DNA of 64,000 nt from Streptomyces viridiviolaceus. Its GTDB lineage: Bacteria > Actinomycetota > Actinomycetes > Streptomycetales > Streptomycetaceae. Location of the stretch: assembly GCF_014650995.1 (NCBI RefSeq), contig NZ_BMWA01000005.1:281658-345657 (forward strand), written 5' to 3'. Numbering within the stretch: the first letter of the stretch is position 1; every line of letters begins with the position of its first letter. A program made the translations under genes and the position numbers. The notes below the pieces were generated by a model. The model ran no database searches, was not told the origin of the DNA, and saw nothing but the letters and a program-made list of their open reading frames with translations. Shown here piece after piece: positions 33,879 through 41,191 of the stretch.

Positions 33879-34574
33879 TCAGGAGGGCCGCGCCGAGCCG
33901 GTCAGCCAGTCGTACGCCGCCCGCGCCGTGAACTCCCGCTGGCCGCCGCGCAGCAGCAGGCCCGCGGTGGCGAACTCCGCGGCGTCGGCCTGTGCGGCGA
34001 CGTAGGGAATCGCGATGCAGCGCATCCCGGCGGCGTGCGCCGCGGCGGCACCGGGGACGGCGTCCTCCAGGACCACGCAGTCGGCGGGGGCCGCCCCGAG
34101 CCTGCGGGCGGCCTCCAGGAAGACGTCGGGGGCCGGCTTGCCCCGCGCGACCTCGTCGGCCGAGACGAGGGTGCCCAGATACGCGTCCAGCCCGGTGCAG
34201 GAAAGGATCGCCTCGATGGCCTCGGGCGACGACCCCGAGGCCACGGCCATCGGTACGCCCTCGCCGGCCAGCAACTCGACGAACTTCCGCATCTCGGGGT
34301 ACGCGCGCGTGGAGGTGCGGGCCAGTTCCAGGTAGCGGCGGTTCTTGGCGGCGACCAACTCCTCCACCGGGGCCCGCAGGCCGTACCGCCGCTTCCAGTC
34401 GGAGACCGTCTCCTGCGTGCTGATACCGACGTACCCCTCGTGGTCGGCCCAGGTGAAGTCCGGGACGCCGTACTCGGCGAGGGTTCGGCGGCCCGCTTCG
34501 TAGTAGTTCGGCTCGCTGTCCACCAGGGTGCCGTCGAGGTCGAAGATGACCGAGATGCCGTCGAGAGTGTTCAT
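33879..34574 (-). CDS. HAD-superfamily hydrolase, beta-phosphoglucomutase-like
   Basis: 231 aa. The four HAD motifs are visible: VIFDLDGTLVDSEP (nucleophile Asp), AVASGSSPEAI (Thr/Ser), Lys in RGKPAPDVFLEAA, and VLEDAVPGAAAAHAAGM (metal Asp). The helical cap follows motif I, which is subfamily IA, close to beta-phosphoglucomutase/DOG phosphatases acting on sugar phosphates. The exact substrate is open. The gene sits 19 bases after the Lrp/AsnC regulator gene in the same direction. Confidence 0.92.
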   Translation of the reverse strand: MNTLDGISVIFDLDGTLVDSEPNYYEAGRRTLAEYGVPDFTWADHEGYVGISTQETVSDWKRRYGLRAPVEELVAAKNRRYLELARTSTRAYPEMRKFVELLAGEGVPMAVASGSSPEAIEAILSCTGLDAYLGTLVSADEVARGKPAPDVFLEAARRLGAAPADCVVLEDAVPGAAAAHAAGMRCIAIPYVAAQADAAEFATAGLLLRGGQREFTARAAYDWLTGSARPS

Positions 34575-34593
34575 GGGGCAAGGATGTCAGGGC

Positions 34594-35070
34594 TCATTTC
34601 CTCGCCGTCCGCCCGATCGACTCCACCAGGGGCAGCAGCCGGTGCGCCACCCGCTCGCGCAGGGCCACCTCCGTGCGGGTGCGGACCACGCCCGGCAGGC
34701 TGATCAGCTTCTGGATCACGTCCTCCAGGTGTGCGTTGTCGCGCGCCACGACCCGGGTCAGCAGGTCCCCGCCGCCCGTGATGGAGAAGGCCTCGACGAT
34801 CTCCGGTACGGCCGCGAGCGCGTCGCCGACCTCGTCCAGATGGCCCTGGGTGACCTCGATGTGCACGAAGGCCAGCACCGGGTGGCCGAGCGCGGCGGGG
34901 GAGAGGGCCGGTCCGGTGCCGGTGATCACACCGTCCCGCTCCAGGCGGTCCAGGCGGGCCTGAAGCGTTCCGCGGGCCACGCCGAGGATGCGGGCGTACT
35001 CGCGCACGCTGGTGCGCGGCTGGTCCAGCAGCAGTCGCAGGATGCGGGTGTCGAGCTCGTCCACGGCCAT
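34594..35070 (-). CDS. Lrp/AsnC-family transcriptional regulator
   Basis: 158 aa from ATG 35070; the frame extends 20 codons upstream but MAVDELDTRILRLLLDQPRTS is the standard family start. The N-terminal HTH is VREYARILGVARGTLQARLDRLERDGVI. The C-terminal RAM domain (VLAFVHIEVTQGHLDEVGDALAAVPEIVEAFSITGGGDLLTRVVARDNAHLEDVI) binds amino-acid-like effectors and drives oligomerisation. It is divergent from the FUSC gene. The intergenic GCCATTGG/CCAATGGC pair is a candidate binding site. Confidence 0.93.
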   Translation of the reverse strand: MAVDELDTRILRLLLDQPRTSVREYARILGVARGTLQARLDRLERDGVITGTGPALSPAALGHPVLAFVHIEVTQGHLDEVGDALAAVPEIVEAFSITGGGDLLTRVVARDNAHLEDVIQKLISLPGVVRTRTEVALRERVAHRLLPLVESIGRTARK

Positions 35071-35090
35071 GGGGCTCGGTCTCCTCGTCG

Positions 35091-35142
35091 GCCATTGGCT
35101 CTTCGGTGGCCGTAGGGAAGCCGAGATCACTGTACCAATGGC
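35091..35142. promoter_or_regulatory. Inverted repeat GCCATTGG ... CCAATGGC upstream of the Lrp/AsnC gene
   Basis: GCCATTGG at 35091-35098 and CCAATGGC at 35135-35142 are perfect inverted copies with centres 44 bp apart, about four helical turns. Lrp-family octamers commonly bind phased sites like this in their own promoter. The site is shared with the divergent FUSC gene. Confidence 0.5.
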
Positions 35143-35283
35143 ACACTCCGCGAGGCAGCAGTTGAGCCACTGGCGGGAGAGATGTTGATATGGATGCGTC
35201 GATGGCGCTGCGGATCCCGCGGCGCCTTTTTCATGCCGATGAGTCTGCAGGCGACGACCGGTTCGCGAAGGGGGCGGTAATCA

Positions 35284-36774
35284 GTGCTGAAGAGGGTGTT
35301 CGCGGCTCCGGATCCGGGGCGTACGCGACTGCGTTTCGCCGCCCGGGCCGTTCTCGGCATCGGGCTGGCCGTCCTCGTCTGCGGCCTGGCCGGACACTCC
35401 CTCGTGGGCGCGGTCACCGGCGGGCTCGCCGCGCTGCTCGCCCTGTTCACCGTCACCGACGCGACCGTGCGCGGGCAGGCGGTCACCACCGCGCTGCTGC
35501 CGGCCGTCGGGCTGCCCGTGCTCACCGCCGCCGCCGTCCTGCACGACCATCCGGTGGCGCGCGACCTCACCTTCCTCGCCGTGGTCGGCACGGGCGTCTA
35601 CGCCCGCCGCTGGGGCCCGCGCGGACACAGCCTCGGTGTGTTCGCCTTCATGACCTTCTTCGTGGCGCAGTTCCTGCACGCCACCACCGACCGGCTGCCC
35701 GAGCTGTACGCCGCCGTCCTGCTCTCCGTGGCCGCCGCCGCGACGGTCCGTTTCGGACTCTGGTGCTACGAGCGCCGCCTGCCCGCTGCCGCCGTGCCCG
35801 CCCCGCCCGGCGGTACCGGCCTCGCCCGCATCACCACCCGCCAGGCCGTCCAGGCCACCGCGGGGGCCGGCTTCGCCCTCGTCGTGGGCCATCTGGTGTC
35901 GGGGGACCGCTGGTACTGGGCCGTCGGTGCCACCTGGTGGGTCTTCGTCAACACCACCTCGCGCGGCGAGACCCTCGTCCGCGGCTTCAGGCGGGTCCTC
36001 GGCACGGTCATCGGCATCGGCCTCGGCCTGCTGATCGCCGTCCCCTTGGACGGGGCGGTGGTGCCCACGGTCGTGCTCGCCGCCGCCAGTGTCTTCGGCA
36101 TCTTCTACACGGCCGCGGTGTCCTACACCTGGATGATGCTCAGCGTGACGCTGCTCGCCGAACTTCTCTACGGGCTCCTTGGCGTCCTCACCCCGGGCCT
36201 GCTCGCCGTGCGGCTCGCCGAGACCGGCGTCGGAGCGCTCGGCGCCGCCCTCGCGGTGCTGCTCGTCCTGCCGGTCACCACGCACGCCGTCACCGACGCC
36301 TGGATCCAGCGCGCCCTGCGCTGCGTCCACGCCTGCACCGCCGAGGCCGCCGCCCGCCTCGCCGGAACCGAGGGCGCCGACCCGGCGCCCCGCGTGGCCG
36401 AACTGGAACAGCTGCTCGGCCGGGTGCGGCTGTCCGTCGCCCCGCTGGTGCACCCGCTCAACCCGATGTACGGCCGCAAGCGCCGCGCCCGCCGCGTGCT
36501 CGCGCTCCTCGACGACTGCGCCCGGGAGATCCGCGGCCTGGTCGCCGTCGCCGCCGACCCGGAGGCCTCGCACGACGCCCGGCTGGCCGCCGCCTGCTGG
36601 CGGGTGGAGGCCGCCGTCGAGGCCCTCACCGGCGGCGGGGCCGTCCCCGCCCACGCGGAGCGGCCGCACGCCGTCGAGCCCGCGCTGGTCCACCTCCACG
36701 GTCTGGAGCGCGCCCTGGCCGAACTGGCCGCACCCCTGCGGGCCCCGTCACGCTCGCCCCTGGTCGGGGCCTGA
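35284..36774 (+). CDS. FUSC-family membrane protein
   Basis: 496 aa from GTG 35284. Two blocks of membrane helices (~20-150 and ~190-320) enclose a short loop. The second block begins with TRQAVQATAGAGFALVVGHLVSGDRWYWAVGATWWVFVNTTSRGETLVRGFRRVLGTVIG, the fusaric-acid-resistance-like (FUSC) signature. The C-terminal ~170 residues are soluble and helical. Relatives export small aromatic acids or other toxic metabolites. Divergence from an Lrp/AsnC gene hints at control by an amino acid or aromatic effector. Confidence 0.88.
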   Translation: MLKRVFAAPDPGRTRLRFAARAVLGIGLAVLVCGLAGHSLVGAVTGGLAALLALFTVTDATVRGQAVTTALLPAVGLPVLTAAAVLHDHPVARDLTFLAVVGTGVYARRWGPRGHSLGVFAFMTFFVAQFLHATTDRLPELYAAVLLSVAAAATVRFGLWCYERRLPAAAVPAPPGGTGLARITTRQAVQATAGAGFALVVGHLVSGDRWYWAVGATWWVFVNTTSRGETLVRGFRRVLGTVIGIGLGLLIAVPLDGAVVPTVVLAAASVFGIFYTAAVSYTWMMLSVTLLAELLYGLLGVLTPGLLAVRLAETGVGALGAALAVLLVLPVTTHAVTDAWIQRALRCVHACTAEAAARLAGTEGADPAPRVAELEQLLGRVRLSVAPLVHPLNPMYGRKRRARRVLALLDDCAREIRGLVAVAADPEASHDARLAAACWRVEAAVEALTGGGAVPAHAERPHAVEPALVHLHGLERALAELAAPLRAPSRSPLVGA

Positions 36775-36793
36775 TCCGACCGGCGCGCCTCCG

Positions 36794-36811
36794 ACTTGGT
36801 CTAGACCTTGC
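36794..36811. promoter_or_regulatory. DasR-like site (dre) upstream of the lactonase gene
   Basis: The palindrome GGTCTAGACC at 36798-36807, in context ACTTGGTCTAGACCTTGC, matches the core of the dre element bound by the GntR regulator DasR in Streptomyces (TGGTCTAGACCA). It lies about 77-94 bases upstream of the lactonase start, where it could overlap the promoter. Confidence 0.65.
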
Positions 36812-36887
36812 GTGATCGACTGCTACCGTCGGCCCGGGCGGGACGGGCCGGCCGGCAGGACGAGGCGCGCGAGGAGAGGGGCCAGCG

Positions 36888-37919
36888 GTGGCAGACGACG
36901 GCAGGCGGCGGCGGGCGTACATCGGATCGTTCACGGCGGCGGGAGGCCCGGGGATCGTCACCGCGGCCGTCGCCGCGGACACCGGCGCGCTGACGGCCCT
37001 GAGCAGCGTGGACGGCGTGCCCGACCCGTCCTACCTGGCCCTGGCACCCGACGGCGGCATGCTCTACGCGGTCAGCGAGATCTCCGAGGGCGCGGTGGCC
37101 GCCTACCGCGTGACCGGCGACAAGCCGGAGCGGACCGGGCCCCCGGTGGCCGTCGACGGCGACGGACCGACGCACCTGAGCCTGTTCGCCGGGCACCTCC
37201 TGACCGCCAACTACGGCTCCGGCAGCGTCACCGCCGTCCCCCTCCGCAGCGACGGCACCCTCGCCGGGGCCCCGTCCGGCGTGCTCCGCCACACCGGCTC
37301 GGGCCCGCACGCACCGCGCCAGCTGGCACCGCACGCCCACCAGGTGCAGCCCGACCCGAGCGGACGGTGGGCGGTGAGCGTGGACCTCGGCACCGACTCG
37401 GTGCGCGTCTGCACCCTGAGGGACGGCGCCCCGGCCGTGCACCGGGAGGTCGCGCTGCGCCCCGGCACCGGTCCGCGGCACCTGGCCTTCCACCCGGACG
37501 GCTCCCGCGCCTACGTCGTCGGCGAGCTCGCGCCCACCGTCACCGTCTGCCGCTGGGACGCCGCCGACGGCCTGCTGACACCCCTCAGTGAGACGCCTGT
37601 GCTCCCGCAGGCCCCGGCCGGCGACGCCTATCCGTCGGGCATCGTCGTCTCGCCCGACGGCCGCTTCGTGTGGACCGCGACCCGCGGCGAGGACGTCCTG
37701 TCCGCGTTCGCCGTCGAGCCGGACGGACTGCGGCTGACGGGGACGGTGCCCTGCGGCGGGCACTGGCCGCGGGCGATCGCCGAGTCGGACGGCTTCCTGT
37801 ACGCGGCGAACGAGCGCTCCGGAGACGTCACCTGGTTCGCGGTCGACCCCCGGACCGGAGTCCCGCGCCGCGCCGGCTCCCTCGCCGTGCCGGCGGCGTC
37901 CTGTGTGGTCTTCGGCTGA
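36888..37919 (+). CDS. Lactonase-family seven-bladed beta-propeller (6-phosphogluconolactonase YbhE-like)
   Basis: 343 aa. Repeated beta-propeller motifs are visible: YIGSFTAAGGPGIVTAAV, PSYLALAPDGGMLYAVSE, GPTHLSLFAGHLLTANYGSGSV, PHAHQVQPDPSGRWAVSVDLGTDSV, GPRHLAFHPDGSRAYVVGEL, YPSGIVVSPDGRFVWTATRGEDVLSAF and HWPRAIAESDGFLYAANERSGDV. This is the lactonase/YbhE family, some of which hydrolyse 6-phosphogluconolactone. Other propeller roles are possible. A DasR-like palindrome precedes it, suggesting regulation by amino-sugar metabolism. Confidence 0.9.
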   Translation: MADDGRRRRAYIGSFTAAGGPGIVTAAVAADTGALTALSSVDGVPDPSYLALAPDGGMLYAVSEISEGAVAAYRVTGDKPERTGPPVAVDGDGPTHLSLFAGHLLTANYGSGSVTAVPLRSDGTLAGAPSGVLRHTGSGPHAPRQLAPHAHQVQPDPSGRWAVSVDLGTDSVRVCTLRDGAPAVHREVALRPGTGPRHLAFHPDGSRAYVVGELAPTVTVCRWDAADGLLTPLSETPVLPQAPAGDAYPSGIVVSPDGRFVWTATRGEDVLSAFAVEPDGLRLTGTVPCGGHWPRAIAESDGFLYAANERSGDVTWFAVDPRTGVPRRAGSLAVPAASCVVFG

Positions 37920-37972
37920 CGGAAGGACGGGTGCCCAGGCCGCCCGGCCCCGGTCCCGCACGTGGGTACGGC

Positions 37973-38009
37973 GAAGGGCCCGCTCCCGTACGGCAGGAGC
38001 GGGCCCTTC
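37973..38009. terminator. Strong bidirectional hairpin terminator
   Basis: GAAGGGCCCGCTCC (37973-37986) and GGAGCGGGCCCTTC (37996-38009) form a perfect 14-bp stem with a 9-base loop, between the stops of the convergent lactonase and CbiX-like genes. Confidence 0.9.
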
Positions 38010-38033
38010 GGACGTGTGCGGGCGCCGCGCGCG

Positions 38034-38957
38034 TCAGCGGACCGGCGCGCCCTGCGGCTGCTGCGGGGAGATTCCCAGCGCCGTCGTGTACTTCGCCAGC
38101 GCCAGCTTGCCGATGGCCGGGTACGGGCCGAGGGGCTCGGCCGTGGAGCAGTCCGCCTCCTTGGCCGCCTCCTCCAGCAGGCTCGCGTCGATCTCGGGGC
38201 CGATCAGGTAGGGCGCGAGGGCCAGCTGCTGCGAACCCGAGGAGCGCAGCTGCTCGGCCACGGACGCGATCGAGCCCTCCTGGTCCAGGGCCGCCGCCAT
38301 CACCGGCACGGCGAGGCGCGCGGCGAGCAGCATGCCGGTGATCCCGGCCGCCTGCACGGCCTCGTCCCCGCCCACGGAGGCGAGGATGATGCCGTCCGCG
38401 GCGGTCGCCACGGTGAACAGCCGGGCCCGGTCGGCGCGGGCCAGACCGGCCTCGGAGAGCCGGACGTGCAGAGCCTCCGCCAGCAGCGGGTGCGGGCCGA
38501 GCACGTCGGTCAGCTCGGCCGCGATCCGGCTGTCCATGACGGCCTGGCGGATCCGGCGCAGCAGCGCGCCGTCCGGACCGGCGAGCAGCGGCACCACGAC
38601 GGCGACGGGGCCCTCGGGCTCCTTCACCTCGGCCCCGGCGGCGACCGCCTGCTCGTAGCGGGCGGTGCGCTCCTGCGCGGCGCGCACGAGCACGGTCGAG
38701 AGCGAGAGGAACTCGGTGTCGTCCCCGTCCACGTACCCGATCCGGGCGTCGAGACCGGGCAGCTCGGAGCGGGCGATGCTCACGACCTCCTCGGCGAGGC
38801 CGCGGGTGGCGCTACTGGGCGTGCCCGGCACCGCGAGGACGAGCGCGGGCGCGCCCTCGGGAGCCACCAGGGGTTCGGGACGGCGGTGCCGTCCGGGCTG
38901 GCGGGGGCGCGGCATTCGTACTGGCAGGCCGGACGCGGGCCCAGTGGGGGAGCTCAT
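38034..38957 (-). CDS. CbiX/SirB-family protein, atypical (lacks the usual metal-site His motifs)
   Basis: 307 aa. It aligns by pattern to sirohydrochlorin chelatase-like (CbiX) proteins: a first domain from PALVLAVPGTPSSATRGLAEEVVSIARSELPGLDARIGYVD, then VAVVVPLLAGPDGALLRRIRQAVMDS, and a second domain with TVATAADGIILASVGGDEA and QQLALAPYLIGPE. Genuine chelatases carry GHGS near the N-terminus and a second His in the PLFLxxGxH segment; here these read AVPGTPS and PLLAGPDG. It may not insert cobalt or iron and could have another role. No cobalamin or siroheme genes are nearby. Confidence 0.75.
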   Translation of the reverse strand: MSSPTGPASGLPVRMPRPRQPGRHRRPEPLVAPEGAPALVLAVPGTPSSATRGLAEEVVSIARSELPGLDARIGYVDGDDTEFLSLSTVLVRAAQERTARYEQAVAAGAEVKEPEGPVAVVVPLLAGPDGALLRRIRQAVMDSRIAAELTDVLGPHPLLAEALHVRLSEAGLARADRARLFTVATAADGIILASVGGDEAVQAAGITGMLLAARLAVPVMAAALDQEGSIASVAEQLRSSGSQQLALAPYLIGPEIDASLLEEAAKEADCSTAEPLGPYPAIGKLALAKYTTALGISPQQPQGAPVR

Positions 38958-39139
38958 GGCGCCGCATGTTACTGGCTTATTGGGCTCCCCTGTTCGGGGA
39001 GGGTGCAGGTGAGCGGTATCCGTCCGGTTTTGTCTGATGAGTTACGTACGGATCGGATGACATCGACACGATTTCCCTCGCACGGGTGACAACGTGCAGG
39101 GCCAGAAAGTCCACTTGTCGACACGTCGAGCGATGGTTC

Positions 39140-40177
39140 TCAGCCGTGTGCCGTGCCCGCCACGTACAGCATCCGCTCGTCACCCGGGAGCGTGAGCGAG
39201 CCGGTCGCCAGATCGGTCGCGATGCGTACCGAGCCGTGCAGCGGATCGCCCTCGGCGGTCACCCGCCGCGCGTGCGGCAGCCGCTTCGCCAGCTCCTCCT
39301 CCAGCGGTACGACGAGGGGGTCGCCCATCTTCAGCAGGCCCCCGGTGACGGCGATGCGGGGCTCGCCGCCGGGCGGGCAGACGGCGGCGGCGGAGTCGGC
39401 CATGTGCCGGGCGGCGGCGCGCAGGATGTCCGCGGCGACCGGGTCGCCGGCCGCGCAGGCCGCCACTTCGGGCGCGAAGGAGGCGAGGACGGCGGGGCGG
39501 TCCGGGCGCGGGTACAGCTTCCCCGGCAGCTCCGGCGCCGGGCCGAACCGCTCCTCCGCGGCGGCCAGCAGCCGGATGGAGCCGCCGTCCCGCCCGTCGT
39601 GGGCGCGCAGGGCCGCCTCCAGCCCGGCCCGCCCGATCCAGGCGCCGCCACCGCAGTCACCGAGCAGGTGGCCCCAGCCGTCCGCGCGTCGCCACCGGAC
39701 CAGGTCGGTGCCGGTCGCGATCAGACCCGTGCCGGCGGCGACGACGGCACCGGGCCGCGGGCCGAGCGCCCCGACGTAGGCGGTGACGGCGTCGGCGACG
39801 AGCGCCACGGACCGCACGCCCAGCTCCCGGGCCAGGGCGCCCGGCAGCTCTGCCCGCAGGGCGTCGCCCAGGGTGGCGAGCCCGGCGGCGCCGACGACGA
39901 CGGTGCCGAGCCGGTCCAGCCCGGCCTCGGCGGTCAACTCCCGGGCCATGGGCACCAGCTGATCCATCAGGTGCCCCGGGTCGATGCCCCGCGCCCCGGT
40001 GCGGACCGGCTCCCGCGACGCGCGCCGCCCCAGCGGGCCGCGCCCGGCGGTGCCGACGACGACGCGCAGGCCGGAGCCGCCGGAGTCCACGGCGAGGTAG
40101 CCCGCACCGGCCGCCGCACCGGGCGAACCCAGTGCCCCGGCCCCGGTCACGGCAGACACCGGGCCACCGGCCGGCAC
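39140..40177 (-). CDS. BadF/BadG/BcrA/BcrD-type ATPase, probable N-acetylglucosamine kinase
   Basis: About 345 aa from GTG 40177 (GTG 40159 is an equal alternative; the longer frame up to 40723 is antisense to the UDG gene). The fold is the actin-like ASKHA type: YLAVDSGGSGLRVVV (phosphate 1), ALVADAVTAYVGALG, PGAVVAAGTGLIATG, GWGHLLGDCGGGAWIGRAGLEAAL and PRIAVTGGLLKMG. This pattern matches GlcNAc kinases of the BadF/NagK group, which make GlcNAc-6-phosphate, the precursor of the DasR effector. No nag or das genes are adjacent. The divergent gene is ung. Confidence 0.85.
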   Translation of the reverse strand: MPAGGPVSAVTGAGALGSPGAAAGAGYLAVDSGGSGLRVVVGTAGRGPLGRRASREPVRTGARGIDPGHLMDQLVPMARELTAEAGLDRLGTVVVGAAGLATLGDALRAELPGALARELGVRSVALVADAVTAYVGALGPRPGAVVAAGTGLIATGTDLVRWRRADGWGHLLGDCGGGAWIGRAGLEAALRAHDGRDGGSIRLLAAAEERFGPAPELPGKLYPRPDRPAVLASFAPEVAACAAGDPVAADILRAAARHMADSAAAVCPPGGEPRIAVTGGLLKMGDPLVVPLEEELAKRLPHARRVTAEGDPLHGSVRIATDLATGSLTLPGDERMLYVAGTAHG

Positions 40178-40371
40178 GCAGACCGGAAGACGGGCGGCTG
40201 CTCGATCACTGGACGCAACGGTCTCCGCTCCTCCCCGGCGACCGGGCGGGATCCCCTCGACCGGCTCGACGACCTTGACGAGGAGGAAGACTAGCGCCGA
40301 CAGGCGGCTCGTACGCAGGGGGCCGGTCTGCTGGCACTGGCTGTCGGAGTGGGCCAGTAGAGTGACGCGGC

Positions 40372-41049
40372 GTGGCACGACGACCGTTGCATGAACTTGT
40401 TGAGGCCGGATGGGCGAAGGCCCTGGAGCCGGTGGCCGAGCGTATCGCGGGCATGGGCGACTTCCTGCGCGCCGAGGTGGCGGCCGGCCGGACCTATCTC
40501 CCGTCGGGCGCGAACGTCCTGCGGGCGTTCCAGCAGCCCTTCGACGATGTGAGGGTCCTGATCGTCGGTCAGGACCCCTACCCGACGCCGGGGATGGCGA
40601 TCGGACTGAGTTTCGCGGTCTCGCCGGAGGTGCGGTCGCTGCCGGGCAGCCTGGAGAACATCTACCGGGAGCTGAACACGGACCTGGGTCTGCCCAGGCC
40701 CTCCAACGGCGATCTGACCCCATGGACCCGCCAGGGCGTGCTGCTGCTGAACAGGGCTCTGACCACGGCCCCGCGCAAGCCGGGGGCGCACCGGGGCAAG
40801 GGCTGGGAGGAGGTCACCGAGCAGGCCATCCGCGCCCTCGCCACGCGGGGCCGGCCGTTGGTGTCGATCCTGTGGGGGCGGGACGCGCGCAATCTGCGTC
40901 CGCTCCTCGGGGATCTCCCGTCCATCGAGTCGGCGCATCCCTCGCCGATGTCGGCGGACCGCGGCTTCTTCGGCTCGCGCCCCTTCAGCCGGGCCAACGA
41001 CCTCCTCGTGCGGCAGGGAGCCGAGCCGGTGGACTGGCGACTGCCGTAG
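40372..41049 (+). CDS. ung: Uracil-DNA glycosylase, family 1
   Basis: 225 aa from GTG 40372. The family-1 motifs are intact: water-activating [16 protein letters not shown] with Asp68, the pro-rich and loop segments [43 protein letters not shown], and the minor-groove loop [21 protein letters not shown]. It removes uracil from DNA in base-excision repair. Length and motif order are standard. Streptomyces often carry two ung paralogues, so this may be one of two. Confidence 0.95.
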   Translation: MARRPLHELVEAGWAKALEPVAERIAGMGDFLRAEVAAGRTYLPSGANVLRAFQQPFDDVRVLIVGQDPYPTPGMAIGLSFAVSPEVRSLPGSLENIYRELNTDLGLPRPSNGDLTPWTRQGVLLLNRALTTAPRKPGAHRGKGWEEVTEQAIRALATRGRPLVSILWGRDARNLRPLLGDLPSIESAHPSPMSADRGFFGSRPFSRANDLLVRQGAEPVDWRLP

Positions 41050-41191
41050 GACGCCCCTGAGTCCGGCGGCTTCCGGCCGGTGCACCGCCCGCGCCCGGCA
41101 CTCCCCCCCCAGCCTCCGGCCGGGGGCCCGGCGCACGCAACCGACGCAGCCGGGCCGCCCTCCGGGCGACGACGGGGAGGGTCGACAGGCC

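Noticed and set aside
40178..40723. 182-codon extension of the BadF/NagK-type kinase
   Set aside because: It overlaps the uracil-DNA glycosylase gene in antisense and is Arg/Pro-rich; the ASKHA fold starts near 40120.
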